Part shown: in pieces, positions 35,685-45,002 of the stretch | Layout: the number at the start of each line of letters is the position of its first letter | Position numbering within the stretch: the stretch's first letter is position 1 | Assembly: GCF_008801695.1 (NCBI RefSeq) | Contig: NZ_VZPF01000040.1 | Span: 1-45,002, forward strand | Origin: Pantoea stewartii subsp. stewartii | GTDB taxonomy: Bacteria > Pseudomonadota > Gammaproteobacteria > Enterobacterales > Enterobacteriaceae | Length of the DNA: 45,002 nucleotides | Reading direction: 5' to 3' | Program-made: the position numbers and the translations under genes | The notes under the pieces: model-generated | The model's input: the letters and a program-made list of their open reading frames with translations, nothing else | What the model was told of the DNA's origin: nothing | Databases searched by the model: none

Positions 35685-36326
35685 TCAGTCGCGATATAAG
35701 CCGGCGCGGTCGATATAGTCGATTACCGAGGCGGGCAGTAAATCGTCACAGGCGAGATGCTGATGACGACGCTTGCGAATTTCGGTAGCTGAAATGGCAT
35801 AGCGCGGGGTTTCTGCCAGCCAGATGCCGCCGGCCGGACGCTGCTGCAGTTCCTGAGGATCGTGGATCACGTGTCTGTCCAGCCAGTCCTGCATGTCCGG
35901 CGTCGCCATCTCAGTCGGATAGCCTGGTCGCTGGCACACCAGCAGATGACACAGGCTCAGTAAATCCTGCCAGCGATGCCATTTTGCAAGCGTCAGTAAT
36001 GAGTCCTGACCGATAATAAACCCTAACGGCTGATCGCCACGTTCAGCCCGTATGGCTTCTAACGTATCGACAGTCCATGAGGGCGTGTCCCGTTGCAGTT
36101 CGCGCGTATCGATATCAAAAAGCGGCAGATCGCGAATAGCGCACCGCAGCATCGCCAGGCGCTGTTGCGGACTGGCTTCCGGCTGCGGCCGGTGCGGCGG
36201 CACATTGTTGGGCAACAGGGTAACCCGGGCCAGGCCAGTTTGCTGCGCCAGCGCTTCTGCCGGGCGTAAATGGCCGAAATGGATCGGGTCGAAGGTGCCG
36301 CCAAACAGGGCGTGTAAATCAGACAT
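35685..36326 (-). CDS. nadD: Nicotinate-nucleotide adenylyltransferase NadD
   Basis: Makes nicotinate adenine dinucleotide from nicotinate mononucleotide and ATP, a step of NAD synthesis. From the ATG at 36326 the protein has 213 residues, the E. coli length; an upstream codon at 36350 would extend it needlessly into holA. The nucleotidyltransferase motif [11 protein letters not shown] is at the N-terminus and ISATEIRKR near the C-terminus. The start overlaps the holA stop by 8 bp. Confidence 0.95.
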   Translation of the reverse strand: MSDLHALFGGTFDPIHFGHLRPAEALAQQTGLARVTLLPNNVPPHRPQPEASPQQRLAMLRCAIRDLPLFDIDTRELQRDTPSWTVDTLEAIRAERGDQPLGFIIGQDSLLTLAKWHRWQDLLSLCHLLVCQRPGYPTEMATPDMQDWLDRHVIHDPQELQQRPAGGIWLAETPRYAISATEIRKRRHQHLACDDLLPASVIDYIDRAGLYRD

Positions 36327-37350
36327 GGGCAAAACTCGCGGGAAAAGCACGGTTGGTAATCAGCATCGACAGCGTTTGCAACTGTGGCCAGACCGATTGT
36401 CCATAATCCTGTTTCAGCGTAATTTCGATTTGCGTCAACAGATGGATTGCCTGTTGTAAGCGCGCTGCATCAAGGCGCTGCAACGCCTCAGTAAAGAGAG
36501 GACGGCGATTTTGCCAGATGCGCTGTTGATCCATCAGTGTACGCAGAGGTTGCTGTGTCTGATGACGTTGCAGGTGCAGCAGAGTCATCAGATCGCGCTG
36601 CAGCGTCCGCAGCAATATCGTCACTTCGCTGTCTTCACTTTCCAACTGTTGCAGGATATGCAGTGCGCGACGGCTCTTGACTGCCAGTAGCGCGTCGACC
36701 CAGTGATAAGGCGTAAAGTGCGCGGCATCACTGACTGCGGCTTCAACGCGCGGTAGCGTGAGCTTGCCATCGGGCCACTGAAGAGACAGACGTTCAAGTG
36801 CCTGCGCCAGCGCCAGCAGGTTACCTTCGTAGCAGTAACAGAGTAGCTGGACCGCCGCATCGTCGATCGCGAGCCTCATCGCTTTGGCCCGGCTGGTGAC
36901 CCAGCGCGGCAGTTGAGCCTGCTCCGGCGTCTGGCAGGGGACCAGCACCGCATGGGCTGACAGCGTTTTAAACCAGGCGCTGTTTTCCTGCGCTTTGCTG
37001 AGTTTCGCCATCCGGCAAATCAGCAAAATATCCTCATGAAGCAGCGAGGCGAGCGTGATCAGATGTTCGGCGATGGCGGCATTGGGACCATTTTCAGGAA
37101 ACTGCAATGTAAGCGTCTGTCGCTGAGTAAACAGGCTCATTGACTGGCAACTGACAAACAGGCTGTCCCAGTCTGTTTGTGCATCCAGGGTAAAACTCAC
37201 ATGTTCTTCAAAGCCCTGCGCCACGGCGCTGGCGCGAATGGCATCCGCACTTTCCTGCAACAACAGAGGTTCATTGCCGGTTAATAAATAACAGGCGCGC
37301 AGCCCCTCACGGAGCTGCGCGCTGAGTTGTTCCGGATAAATCCTGATCAT
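36319..37350 (-). CDS. holA: DNA polymerase III delta subunit HolA
   Basis: Clamp-loader subunit that opens the beta clamp. 343 residues, same length as E. coli. The N-terminal part [22 protein letters not shown] (in parts) and [19 protein letters not shown] are the delta beta-wrench region, and the C-terminal collar domain contains [20 protein letters not shown]. The start overlaps lptE by 4 bp. Confidence 0.95.
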   Translation of the reverse strand: MIRIYPEQLSAQLREGLRACYLLTGNEPLLLQESADAIRASAVAQGFEEHVSFTLDAQTDWDSLFVSCQSMSLFTQRQTLTLQFPENGPNAAIAEHLITLASLLHEDILLICRMAKLSKAQENSAWFKTLSAHAVLVPCQTPEQAQLPRWVTSRAKAMRLAIDDAAVQLLCYCYEGNLLALAQALERLSLQWPDGKLTLPRVEAAVSDAAHFTPYHWVDALLAVKSRRALHILQQLESEDSEVTILLRTLQRDLMTLLHLQRHQTQQPLRTLMDQQRIWQNRRPLFTEALQRLDAARLQQAIHLLTQIEITLKQDYGQSVWPQLQTLSMLITNRAFPASFAHV

Positions 37351-37946
37351 TGCGTCAGGGGCGCCGCGGAAGAGGCCGTTCCCGCAGCAGAGTGAACCGG
37401 TTTTGCCACCGTTGACGAAGAGGATGTCTGCGGGCTGTCCATCTGGGCCGCATGTACCGCCAACAGCTTACGAACCAGTTGTTCGGCTGCACGTTGACGC
37501 ATCTCCTGGGTGATCATGTCCTGTTCCGCATCTTTCGCCAGGGCCGCGTTCGGGTTATCAAAAAACGAGCGATAAACGGTCGTGCTGATAGGGTAGATCC
37601 CTTTGTTGGGAATCAAGACCTGAGCCGTAACCACCATCGCCATCTGATATTCAGCGGTGGTGCCGCTGATGAAGACGGATGCGGTGCTTCGACCCTGAGA
37701 TTCCCCGCCCAGACGCAGGGTCGGTACGACCATGCTGTTTTTCTGCGTCGCTTCAACGATGTTAACGTTGTTGATTCGCAACTGCTGGCGCACCACGCGC
37801 GTCAGCGGCCCGTAAGGATCGCCCGTTTCTAAGACCAGCGTTCGCAGTTCCGTCGGCACCTGAGTGGTGCCGCGCGGGTGAAAACCACAGCCAGCGGTGA
37901 TCACCGCCGCCAGCATGACAAACAACCTGATAATCGGATGTCGCAC
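37347..37946 (-). CDS. lptE: LPS-assembly lipoprotein LptE
   Basis: Outer-membrane lipoprotein that plugs the LptD barrel and helps insert LPS. 199 residues; lipobox ITAGC places the lipidated residue at Cys20, followed by [11 protein letters not shown]. The C-terminal 35 residues are Ser/Ala/Pro rich and probably disordered. The gene is 14 bp after leuS and overlaps holA. Confidence 0.95.
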   Translation of the reverse strand: MRHPIIRLFVMLAAVITAGCGFHPRGTTQVPTELRTLVLETGDPYGPLTRVVRQQLRINNVNIVEATQKNSMVVPTLRLGGESQGRSTASVFISGTTAEYQMAMVVTAQVLIPNKGIYPISTTVYRSFFDNPNAALAKDAEQDMITQEMRQRAAEQLVRKLLAVHAAQMDSPQTSSSSTVAKPVHSAAGTASSAAPLTQ

Positions 37947-37960
37947 AGTTCCTCCTGAAC

Positions 37961-40543
37961 TTAACCCACAACCAGGTTAAGCAGTTTGCCCGGTACATAA
38001 ATGACTTTACGAATGCTCACACCATCAAGGTATTTCGCCACCAGGGGCTCCTCAGCAGCGCGCGCCTGAACCTGCTCCTGTGTAGCCTCGGCTGCCACAG
38101 TAATTTTACCCCGCACTTTACCGTTGACCTGCACCACGACCAGCAGAGAATCTTCGACCATTGCGGCGTCATCTGCCACTGGCCATTCCGCATTGTCGAT
38201 AGTGCCTTCGCCGCCCAGCGTCTGCCACAGCACGTAGCTGGCATGCGGGGTGAACGGATACAGCAAACGCGTCACGGCCAGTAAGGCCTCCTGCATCAAC
38301 GCACGATCCTGCTCGCTGTCCTGCGGCGCACGTGCCAGCTTGTTCATCAGCTCCATGACCGCCGCAATCGCGGTGTTAAAGGTCTGGCGACGACCAATAT
38401 CATCCGACACTTTGGCAATGGTTTTGTGCAGGTCGCGGCGCAACGCTTTCTGAACGTCATTCAGGCTGGCGATGTCCAGGGCAACCGTTGCACCTTTCTG
38501 TGAATGATCGTAGACCAGTTTCCAGACACGTTTCAGGAAGCGATTTGCCCCTTCCACACCGGATTCCTGCCACTCCAGCGTCATATCCGCAGGCGAGGCA
38601 AACATCATGAACAGACGGACGGTATCGGCGCCATAGCGCTCAACCATCAGCTGGGGATCGATGCCGTTGTTTTTTGACTTGGACATTTTGCTCATGCCCG
38701 CGTAAATCACCTCGCGGCCCTGAGTGTCTACGGCTTTGACAATACGGCTTTTCTCATCGCGCTCGACGGTCACGTCAACCGGCGAAACCCAGTTACGTTC
38801 GCCGTTAACGCCCAGATAATAGAACGCATCCGCTAACACCATGCCCTGGCACAGCAGACGTTTGGCTGGCTCATTCGAATTCACCAGGCCTGCATCACGC
38901 AGCAGTTTATGGAAGAAGCGGAAATACATCAGGTGCATGATGGCGTGTTCGATGCCGCCGACATACTGATCTACCGGCAGCCAGTAGTTTGCTGCAGCCG
39001 GATCCAGCATACCGTCCTTGTAGTCTGCACAGGTATAACGCGCGTAGTACCACGACGATTCCATAAAGGTATCAAAGGTATCGGTTTCGCGCAGCGCAGG
39101 CTGACCGTTCACGGTGGTTTTTGCCCAGTCCGGATCGGCTTTAATCGGACTGGTAATGCCGTCCATGACCACATCTTCCGGCAGAATCACCGGTAACTGG
39201 TCTTCTGGTGTCGGCATGACGGTGCCATCTTCCAGGGTTACCATCGGAATCGGCGCGCCCCAGTAACGCTGACGAGAAACGCCCCAGTCGCGCAGGCGGT
39301 AGTTGACTTTACGCTCGCCAACGCCTTTTGCCGCCAGCGCATCTGCAATGGCGTTAAAACCGGCACTGTGATCCAGGCCGCTGCACTCGGCAGAGTTAAA
39401 CAGCGTACCTTTGTCGGTCATCGCGGCGGCGCTGACCTCAGGCTCGCTGCCGTCCAGATTGAGGATAACCGGTTTGATCGGCAGATCGTATTTGGTCGCA
39501 AATTCCCAGTCGCGCTGGTCATGCGCCGGCACGGCCATGACCGCACCCGTACCGTATTCCATCAGGACGAAGTTCGCGACCCACACAGGAAGACGTTCAC
39601 CCGTTAACGGATGCACGACAGACAGGCCTGTCGCCATGCCTTTCTTTTCCATGGTGGCCATATCGGCTTCGGCTACCTTGGTATTGCGGCATTCTGCGAT
39701 AAAATCAGCCAGAGCAGGGTTGCTGGCCGCCGCCTGTGCCGCCAGCGGATGACCGGCGGCGACAGCGACATAGGTCGCGCCGTAGAAGGTGTCCGGACGC
39801 GTGGTATAAACCGTCACTTTTTCGCTGCTGTCTGCCACGTCAAAGGTGATTTCCACCCCTTCAGAACGGCCGATCCAGTTACGCTGCATGGTTTTGACCT
39901 GCTCAGGCCACTCTTCCAGCGTATCCAGATCGTTTAACAGCTCTTCGGCGTAATCAGTGATTTTAATGAACCACTGTGGGATCTCTTTGCGCTCGACTTT
40001 GGTGTCACAGCGCCAGCAGCAGCCATCGATAACCTGCTCGTTAGCCAGTACGGTCTGATCGTTCGGGCACCAGTTCACCGCCGAGGTTTTTTTGTACACC
40101 AGGCCTTTTTCATACAGTTTGGTGAAGAACCACTGTTCCCAGCGGTAATACTCCGGTTGACAGGTCGCCAGCTCGCGGCTCCAGTCATAGCCAAATCCCA
40201 GCAGCTTAAGCTGGTTTTTCATGTACGCGATGTTGTCATAAGTCCAGGGCGCCGGCGCGGTATTGTTTTTGACCGCCGCGCCTTCCGCAGGCAGACCGAA
40301 GGCGTCCCAGCCAATTGGCTGCAGCACGTTTTTGCCGAGCATGCGCTGATAACGCGCAATGACGTCGCCGATGGTGTAGTTACGAACGTGGCCCATGTGC
40401 AGGCGGCCAGAAGGATAGGGCAGCATAGACAGGCAGTAGTACTTCTCTTTGCCTTCCTGCTCAGTCACTTTAAACGTTTCGTTTTCATCCCACTGCTGCT
40501 GAACGCGGGATTCAATCTCTTCCGGGCGGTATTGCTCTTGCAT
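37961..40543 (-). CDS. leuS: Leucyl-tRNA synthetase LeuS
   Basis: Charges tRNA-Leu. Length 860, the same as E. coli. Signature HMGH at 49-52 in [17 protein letters not shown], the CP1 editing domain with [14 protein letters not shown] at about 250 and KMSKS in [13 protein letters not shown] near 620. First gene of the leuS-lptE-holA-nadD group. It is divergent from ybeL across 222 bp that must hold both promoters. Confidence 0.97.
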   Translation of the reverse strand: MQEQYRPEEIESRVQQQWDENETFKVTEQEGKEKYYCLSMLPYPSGRLHMGHVRNYTIGDVIARYQRMLGKNVLQPIGWDAFGLPAEGAAVKNNTAPAPWTYDNIAYMKNQLKLLGFGYDWSRELATCQPEYYRWEQWFFTKLYEKGLVYKKTSAVNWCPNDQTVLANEQVIDGCCWRCDTKVERKEIPQWFIKITDYAEELLNDLDTLEEWPEQVKTMQRNWIGRSEGVEITFDVADSSEKVTVYTTRPDTFYGATYVAVAAGHPLAAQAAASNPALADFIAECRNTKVAEADMATMEKKGMATGLSVVHPLTGERLPVWVANFVLMEYGTGAVMAVPAHDQRDWEFATKYDLPIKPVILNLDGSEPEVSAAAMTDKGTLFNSAECSGLDHSAGFNAIADALAAKGVGERKVNYRLRDWGVSRQRYWGAPIPMVTLEDGTVMPTPEDQLPVILPEDVVMDGITSPIKADPDWAKTTVNGQPALRETDTFDTFMESSWYYARYTCADYKDGMLDPAAANYWLPVDQYVGGIEHAIMHLMYFRFFHKLLRDAGLVNSNEPAKRLLCQGMVLADAFYYLGVNGERNWVSPVDVTVERDEKSRIVKAVDTQGREVIYAGMSKMSKSKNNGIDPQLMVERYGADTVRLFMMFASPADMTLEWQESGVEGANRFLKRVWKLVYDHSQKGATVALDIASLNDVQKALRRDLHKTIAKVSDDIGRRQTFNTAIAAVMELMNKLARAPQDSEQDRALMQEALLAVTRLLYPFTPHASYVLWQTLGGEGTIDNAEWPVADDAAMVEDSLLVVVQVNGKVRGKITVAAEATQEQVQARAAEEPLVAKYLDGVSIRKVIYVPGKLLNLVVG

Positions 40544-40765
40544 GGCTGCCTGTGGTCCTTAATAGATGACACTTTGCTGACTTTACGATCCGCATAGCAT
40601 ACCCATAAGGCCGCACATCAACAACACTTCCCACTTTTACGGGGGCGATTTATCGTCAACGCATCCCTGCTTTCACTCTTTTACGCTTCCTTACCCAGCG
40701 AGCCGGGCAAATGTGACAAAGTAGCTAAACTTAGTACAGGTACTGAGCGCAAAAAGGAGAATAAA

Positions 40766-41248
40766 ATGAATAAAGTGGCCCAGGAATATCACGCCTCACT
40801 GGCGGTATTAACCGAACGTCTTCGCCACGGCGATCGCGATCTGGATACGTTAGTCGACGATCGGCGCCGTCATTTACAAGCGCACTCCGATCTGACGCCG
40901 GACGAAATCGATCGGGCGCTGACGTCGGTGCGTCGCGATCTGGCAGAGTTTGGCCGTAACTATGCAGAGGCGGAAGAGCCGGTCGCCGACTCCGTTTTTA
41001 TGCGCGTGATTCGGGAAAGCATCTGGAAGGAGCTGGCAGATATTACGGATAAAAGCCAGTTAGAGTGGCGTGAGGTTTTCCAGGATTTGCAACATCACGG
41101 TGTGTACCAAAGTGGTGAGGTGGTGGGCCTGGGCAATCTGGTCTGCGAAAAATGCCACTTCACTCGCGCCATTTATACGCCGGAAACGCTGTCACGTTGC
41201 CCCGAATGCAATCACGATCAGTTTTATCGTCAGCCTTTTGAGCCGTAG
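40766..41248 (+). CDS. ybeL: YbeL (DUF1451) zinc-ribbon protein
   Basis: 160-residue cytosolic protein of unknown function. The N-terminal helical part (YHASLAVLTERLRHGDRDLD) is followed by a C-terminal zinc ribbon with two CxxC pairs (CEKCHF and CPECNH). AGGAG lies before the ATG. It is convergent with gltL, with a shared hairpin. Conserved position next to leuS. Confidence 0.9.
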   Translation: MNKVAQEYHASLAVLTERLRHGDRDLDTLVDDRRRHLQAHSDLTPDEIDRALTSVRRDLAEFGRNYAEAEEPVADSVFMRVIRESIWKELADITDKSQLEWREVFQDLQHHGVYQSGEVVGLGNLVCEKCHFTRAIYTPETLSRCPECNHDQFYRQPFEP

Positions 41249-41254
41249 AAGAAG

Positions 41255-41277
41255 CAGGCGGGCTTTGTGCCCGCCTG
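41255..41277. terminator. Hairpin between ybeL and gltL
   Basis: Perfect 9-bp stem CAGGCGGGC / GCCCGCCTG, loop TTTGT, between convergent genes. T tracts are short on both sides. Confidence 0.6.
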
Positions 41278-41281
41278 ACGT

Positions 41282-42007
41282 TTAGTGCAGAATTTTTGCC
41301 AGGAAATCCTTTGCCCGCTCAGACTGTGGATTATTAAAGAAGTCATCTTTATGGGTGTCTTCGATAATTTTTCCTTCGTCCATAAAGATCACCCGATTGG
41401 CCACCTTCCGGGCGAAGCCCATTTCATGTGTCACGACCATCATGGTCATGCCTTCCTGGGCCAGTTCGACCATAACGTCCAGCACTTCATTGATCATTTC
41501 GGGATCGAGTGCGGAGGTCGGCTCATCAAACAGCATGGCAATCGGATCCATACAGAGTGCCCGCGCAATCGCGACACGCTGCTGCTGACCGCCCGAGAGC
41601 TGGCCGGGAAATTTATCTGCATGCGCTGACAGGCCCACGCGAGTCAGCAATTTGAGGCCTTTCTCGCGGGCGACGGTTTTGTCGCGCTTTAAGACTTTGA
41701 CCTGCGCCAGCACCAGGTTATCAATAATGCTCAGGTGAGGGAACAGTTCGAAGTGCTGAAACACCATGCCGACCTTACTGCGCAGTTTGGCCAGATTGGT
41801 TTTTTTATTGTTCACTTCAGTACCGTTTACCGTAATGCTGCCCTGTTGCACAGGTTCCAGGCCATTCACGGTTTTGATCAGGGTCGATTTGCCCGAGCCT
41901 GACGGCCCGCATACCACAACCACTTCACCGGTCTTGACTTCGGTAGAGCAGTCGGTCAGCACCTGAAATTGACCATACCACTTAGAAACGTTTTTCAGGC
42001 TAATCAT
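41282..42007 (-). CDS. gltL: Glutamate/aspartate ABC transporter ATP-binding protein GltL
   Basis: 241-residue ATPase of the polar amino-acid import family. Walker [10 protein letters not shown] at 34-42, signature [15 protein letters not shown], Walker [15 protein letters not shown] and the switch histidine in VVTHEMGFA are complete. It abuts gltK without a gap and is the last gene of gltIJKL. Confidence 0.96.
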   Translation of the reverse strand: MISLKNVSKWYGQFQVLTDCSTEVKTGEVVVVCGPSGSGKSTLIKTVNGLEPVQQGSITVNGTEVNNKKTNLAKLRSKVGMVFQHFELFPHLSIIDNLVLAQVKVLKRDKTVAREKGLKLLTRVGLSAHADKFPGQLSGGQQQRVAIARALCMDPIAMLFDEPTSALDPEMINEVLDVMVELAQEGMTMMVVTHEMGFARKVANRVIFMDEGKIIEDTHKDDFFNNPQSERAKDFLAKILH

Positions 42008-42685
42008 TTAAACCGTCCTTTTTCTTTTTAGATAGCTGACCAACAATGACGCGCTCAGGCTGATCACGAAGTAGACCAGACCGGCAAACAACACCATCTC
42101 AACCTGGGTACCGTCACGCTCACCGATGGTGGAGGCGGTGCGGAAGAAGTCCGCCAGGCTCAGCACATACACTAACGAGGTATCCTGGAACAGGACGATG
42201 CCCTGGGTCAGTAACAGCGGAACCATGGCACGAAACGCCTGAGGCAGAATCACCAGGCGCATGGACTGCCACTGCGTCATGCCCAGCGCCAGTGCCGCGC
42301 TGGATTGCCCACGCGCAATACTGATGATGCCGGCGCGAATGATTTCCGAATAATACGCCGCTTCGAACAGCGAAAAGGCGACCATTGCCGAAATCAAACG
42401 AATGTCGGTTTTAGGGGAAATACCCAGCACCTGCTGCAGGAAACTCGGCACCACCAGATAAAACCACAGCAGCACCATAACCAGCGGTACCGAACGGAAC
42501 AGGTTAACGTACAGTTTGGCAAACCAGCTGATGGGCCTGAAGGTCGACAAACGCATCACCGCCAGCAGCGTGCCCCACAGGATGCCGAAGACCACCGCCG
42601 TAAGCGTGATTTTAAAGGTAATGACCAGACCATTAAGCAGGTAAGGCAGGCTGGGAGGAATGGAACTCCAGTCAAACGCGTACAT
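42008..42685 (-). CDS. gltK: Glutamate/aspartate ABC transporter permease GltK
   Basis: 225-residue inner-membrane permease (HisM/GltK type). The ATG at 42685 overlaps the gltJ stop by one base and gives [17 protein letters not shown] like E. coli; a GTG one codon earlier is less likely. The EAA loop is visible as [22 protein letters not shown] and the rest ([20 protein letters not shown]) is closely conserved. Confidence 0.95.
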   Translation of the reverse strand: MYAFDWSSIPPSLPYLLNGLVITFKITLTAVVFGILWGTLLAVMRLSTFRPISWFAKLYVNLFRSVPLVMVLLWFYLVVPSFLQQVLGISPKTDIRLISAMVAFSLFEAAYYSEIIRAGIISIARGQSSAALALGMTQWQSMRLVILPQAFRAMVPLLLTQGIVLFQDTSLVYVLSLADFFRTASTIGERDGTQVEMVLFAGLVYFVISLSASLLVSYLKRKRTV

Positions 42686-43425
42686 CACTTGCCTCCCATA
42701 TTGCCGGGCAGACGCACTTTGCGCTCAACCAGGCTCATCAAAAACATAATCACCAGGTTGATGGCAATGTAGGCCAGCGTAATGGCCGTAAACGATTCAT
42801 AGGCGTGTGCGGAATAGTCCAGCAGCTTGCCCGCCTGCGCAGCCATGTCCACCAGGCCGATCGTCGACGCAATTGCCGAGTTTTTAACCAGGTTAAGCAT
42901 TTCTGACGTCATTGGCGGCACAATCACGCGGTAAGCATTAGGAAGCAACACATAGCGATAGGTTTGTGGCAGCGTCAGGCCCATTGCCAGCCCGGCATTC
43001 TTTTGTCCCCGCGGCAAAGACTGAATCGCCGCGCGCACCTGTTCGCAGACGCGTGCGGCGGTAAACAGGCCCAGACAGATCACCGACGAGATAAAGAACT
43101 GCAGGTTGGGATCCAACTCCGACTTAAACCACATTCCAAGCTTCTGACCAACCAGCTCTGGCGCCACCAGATACCAGAAGAAGAACTGCACGATCAGGGG
43201 GATGTTACGAAACAATTCCACATAGCAGGTGCCAATCGTTGCCAGCAGCCGATTAGGCACGGTACGCAGAATGCCAAAGAATGAACCTACGCAGAAAGCG
43301 ATAATCCAGGCACAGCAGGAGACAGCAATTGTCACCTGAAAACCGGACCACAACCAGCCGAGATAGGTGGTATTTCCGAACGGGGCCTGTTCGAGAAAAA
43401 TGCCCCAGTTCCAATCGATACCCAT
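42685..43425 (-). CDS. gltJ: Glutamate/aspartate ABC transporter permease GltJ
   Basis: 246-residue partner permease with about five hydrophobic segments. EAA-loop region [20 protein letters not shown] and [20 protein letters not shown] are typical. It follows the gltI-gltJ spacer, whose terminator probably reduces its expression compared with the binding protein. Confidence 0.95.
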   Translation of the reverse strand: MGIDWNWGIFLEQAPFGNTTYLGWLWSGFQVTIAVSCCAWIIAFCVGSFFGILRTVPNRLLATIGTCYVELFRNIPLIVQFFFWYLVAPELVGQKLGMWFKSELDPNLQFFISSVICLGLFTAARVCEQVRAAIQSLPRGQKNAGLAMGLTLPQTYRYVLLPNAYRVIVPPMTSEMLNLVKNSAIASTIGLVDMAAQAGKLLDYSAHAYESFTAITLAYIAINLVIMFLMSLVERKVRLPGNMGGK

Positions 43426-43438
43426 AACGAACTCCGGT

Positions 43439-43461
43439 AAAAAAGGGTAGCAGAGCTACCC
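43439..43461 (-). terminator. Internal terminator between gltI and gltJ
   Basis: Seven-bp stem GGGTAGC / GCTACCC with a 3-base loop and six T on the minus strand. It would end most gltI transcripts before gltJKL and form the 3' end of an SroC-like RNA. Confidence 0.88.
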
Positions 43462-43578
43462 TGAAGATTGATGAACGGCTTAATGCGCCTGAGTCAGGGG
43501 AACGACCCGATCAGGCGGTCTGTCCACGCCGCGGTTTCAGCAATCGAGAGGGCGACAGCGCCGCCCTTGTTATCGTTG
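43439..43578 (-). ncRNA. sroC: SroC-like small RNA in the gltI-gltJ spacer
   Basis: In E. coli and Salmonella the gltI 3' region yields SroC, an RNase E product that titrates the sRNA GcvB. Here the same 153-bp spacer ends on the minus strand in a textbook terminator (GGGTAGC / GCTACCC, loop of three, T6, bases 43461-43439) just before gltJ. A further G+C-rich pairing region lies at about 43488-43535. The 5' end and GcvB pairing sites were not verified. Confidence 0.5.
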
Positions 43579-44475
43579 TTAATTCAGCGCTTTATCATTC
43601 GGCGTTTTGAACAGGGCTTTCATGTCATCAGACAATTCAAAGTTCATGTTCAGGTTTTTAGGAGGAATAGGCTGTTTAAACCAGGTGTCGAACCATTTTT
43701 CTGCCTGGCCGGAGGTCTGGGCTTTTGCAATGGTGTCATCAACCAGCTTTTTGAACTGCGGATCGTCTTTGCGCAGCATACAGCCATAAGCTTCTTTAGA
43801 CTGTGGCGTACCGATAATGACCCAGTCATCCGGTTTTTTCGCTTTAGCGCGTTCGCCAGCCAGCAGGGCGTCATCCATCATAAAGGCCACGGCACGACCG
43901 GTTTCCAGCGTACGGAACGAATCACCATGGTCTTTGGCGCTGATGATGCGCATATCCATCTTTTTCTCGTCGTTCAGTTTATGCAGCAGCACTTCTGACG
44001 TCGTACCTGAGGTCACCACGACAGTCTTGCCTTTCAGAACGTCAAAATCCTTAATTGGGCTGCCTTTTTTAACCAGCAAGCGGGTACCGATAACAAAAAT
44101 GGTGTCGGAAAAGGCCGCCTGTTTCTGGCGCTCAAGGTTGTTGGTCGTTGAGCCACATTCGTAGTCATAGGTGCCGTTTTGCAGCAGCGGAATACGGTTC
44201 TGTGAAGTAATCGGGATCATTTTGATCTGCAGATCAGGTTTATTCAGCTTCGCTTTAATGGCATCAGCAATCGCGTTTGAATAAGCCTGTGAATAGCCAA
44301 CGACTTTCTGTTGGTTGTCGTAATATGAAAAGGGAACTGACGATTCGCGATGCCCGATAACAATGACGCCACTGTCATTAATTTTTTTCAGGGTAACGCT
44401 GAGATCTTCCGCCTGGGCCGCTCCCGCTGCTGCGCTCAACAGCAAAAGAGATAATGCCACTTTGCGTAATTGCAT
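43579..44475 (-). CDS. gltI: Glutamate/aspartate periplasmic binding protein GltI
   Basis: 298-residue solute-binding protein. Signal peptide MQLRKVALSLLLLSAAAGAA ending at QA before EDLS. The SBP_bac_3 pattern is clear: INDSGVIVIGHRESSVPFSY, QNRIPLLQNGTYDYECGSTT and KGKTVVVTSGTTSE. The ATG follows AAGGAG at good spacing. It supplies L-glutamate and L-aspartate to GltJKL. Confidence 0.96.
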   Translation of the reverse strand: MQLRKVALSLLLLSAAAGAAQAEDLSVTLKKINDSGVIVIGHRESSVPFSYYDNQQKVVGYSQAYSNAIADAIKAKLNKPDLQIKMIPITSQNRIPLLQNGTYDYECGSTTNNLERQKQAAFSDTIFVIGTRLLVKKGSPIKDFDVLKGKTVVVTSGTTSEVLLHKLNDEKKMDMRIISAKDHGDSFRTLETGRAVAFMMDDALLAGERAKAKKPDDWVIIGTPQSKEAYGCMLRKDDPQFKKLVDDTIAKAQTSGQAEKWFDTWFKQPIPPKNLNMNFELSDDMKALFKTPNDKALN

Positions 44476-44584
44476 GTTCCAACTCCTTCGTGTGGAAATT
44501 GCACAGGATCAACCCTGTACTGAGTGTGATGTTGTGTGTATTTTGCACTGCTTTTCTTATTATTCCCTCGCGCTTCTGCGCTTA

Positions 44585-44614
44585 AGAATATTCACTAACA
44601 TAGCGGATTGTTAA
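44585..44614 (-). promoter_or_regulatory. Sigma-70 promoter candidate for gltI
   Basis: On the minus strand TTAACA (-35, 44614-44609) and TATTCT (-10, 44590-44585) with an 18-bp spacer, leaving a leader of about 100 nt. No sigma-54 (TGGCAC-N5-TTGC) element was seen. Confidence 0.4.
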
Positions 44615-44624
44615 CCTAATGAAA

Positions 44625-44643
44625 CAAAAAAGTTTCTTTTTTG
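44625..44643. repeat. A/T hairpin upstream of the gltI promoter
   Basis: Perfect 8-bp inverted repeat CAAAAAAG / CTTTTTTG with a 3-base loop, just upstream of the predicted -35. It could act as a terminator for transcription entering from the right or as a curved element. Confidence 0.5.
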
Positions 44644-44819
44644 CGATGGCATTCGCACCAAAAAAAGGCAATCGCGCGTCCATGCACGCGGAAGGTGCGC
44701 AGATTGAGCGTTAATGGTGCATTACGCCCATGCCATCGTGGTTAACAAGCCCCGCGTTGCAGGAATACAGAAACATTTAGCAATCATCGTGCCAGAATAA
44801 AATGACAGTGGGGTGAACG

Positions 44820-44898
44820 GACGGTTTGACTGAAGAAGCAGAAGCAGAAGCAGAAGCAGAAGCAGAAGCAGAAGCGTAAGCGTCACATTTAAACCGTC
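44820..44898. repeat. GAAGCA hexanucleotide microsatellite framed by an inverted repeat
   Basis: Six perfect tandem GAAGCA units (44835-44870) plus a seventh GAAGCG (44871-44876). The block is framed by GACGGTTT (44820-44827) and AAACCGTC (44891-44898), a perfect 8-bp inverted repeat. Confidence 0.9.
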
Positions 44899-44925
44899 TG
44901 TGCAGCGGGCTCCGGTTCCGGGAAA

Positions 44926-44956
44926 ATAGTGTCCATCATTTTTTAATGGACACTAT
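44926..44956. repeat. 11-bp perfect inverted repeat
   Basis: ATAGTGTCCAT / ATGGACACTAT with a 9-base loop containing T6. It could be a terminator of a gene beyond the window or part of a repeated or mobile element end. Confidence 0.75.
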
Positions 44957-45002
44957 CGCGTGAAACACCGGACATGGCTCCTTGAGGCGCTTCGCCTCCA
45001 TT

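Larger units (their letters stand above)
44476..45002. other. Non-coding region upstream of gltI to the window end
   Basis: 527 bp without a gene I can support. It contains the gltI promoter, an A/T hairpin, a GAAGCA microsatellite flanked by inverted repeats, an 11-bp hairpin and a GAGGCG/CGCCTC hairpin. The minus-strand frame entering at 45002 is open for only 19 codons. Confidence 0.6.

Noticed and set aside
1..45002. CRISPR array, tRNA or rRNA genes
   Set aside because: No regularly spaced repeats and no cloverleaf or rRNA-like segments were seen; the only tandem repeats are the 8-bp and 6-bp units described.

Overview
The window is an enterobacterial chromosome segment. The order leuS-lptE-holA-nadD-rsfS-rlmH-mrdA-mrdB-rlpA-dacA-ybeD-lipB-lipA-tatE and the flanking gltIJKL operon are the Enterobacterales 'ybe/mrd' core block, with proteins close to those of E. 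coli. The company of an RcnB-type protein, a DUF1176 protein and a CitA/DpiB-type two-component system suggests an Erwiniaceae-like genome (Pantoea/Erwinia/Mixta); that is inference from gene content only.

Layout. 1-240: 5' end of an IS630-family transposase cut by the window edge. 274-4972: narQ (-), a small BhsA/McbA-type (DUF1471) periplasmic protein, ansP and nudK (+). 5019-12947: one tightly overlapping minus-strand operon for uptake and use of an unidentified sugar: DeoR-family regulator, periplasmic binding protein, double ATPase, two permeases, AlsE-like epimerase, AlsK-like ROK kinase and a ribokinase-like gene. The last gene is frameshifted by one extra copy of an 8-bp tandem repeat. 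13449-15664: DUF1176 protein and AmpH, convergent. 15876-19075: DpiAB/CitAB-type two-component system facing a chimeric reading frame that joins the start of a 2-hydroxycarboxylate (citrate/malate) transporter to the end of an RcnB-family protein. 19184-22823: frameshifted Cof-type phosphatase, iron-containing alcohol dehydrogenase, and the gluconate transporter gntT behind two overlapping GntR operators. 22876-26808: a small unknown protein, the 27-residue membrane protein YohP, pagP, cspE, a frameshifted GNAT acetyltransferase, ybeM and tatE.

26920-41248 is the conserved housekeeping block. lipA and lipB make lipoyl cofactor. dacA, rlpA, mrdB and mrdA build and trim the rod-shape peptidoglycan wall. 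rlmH and rsfS act on the ribosome. nadD, holA, lptE and leuS serve NAD synthesis, replication, LPS export and translation. The cobC and ybeF genes found here in E. coli are absent, and crcB is absent beside cspE. 41282-44475 is the glutamate/aspartate ABC importer gltIJKL, with a terminated gltI-gltJ spacer that looks like the SroC small RNA. The last 500 bases are non-coding and hold a six-base microsatellite and two unusual inverted repeats.

The most notable features are four damaged genes in about 20 kb (8-bp duplication, transporter/RcnB fusion, two single-base frameshifts). They are spread among accessory genes, while the housekeeping block is intact. This points either to ongoing loss of accessory sugar and citrate functions or, for the two single-base events, to sequencing error.
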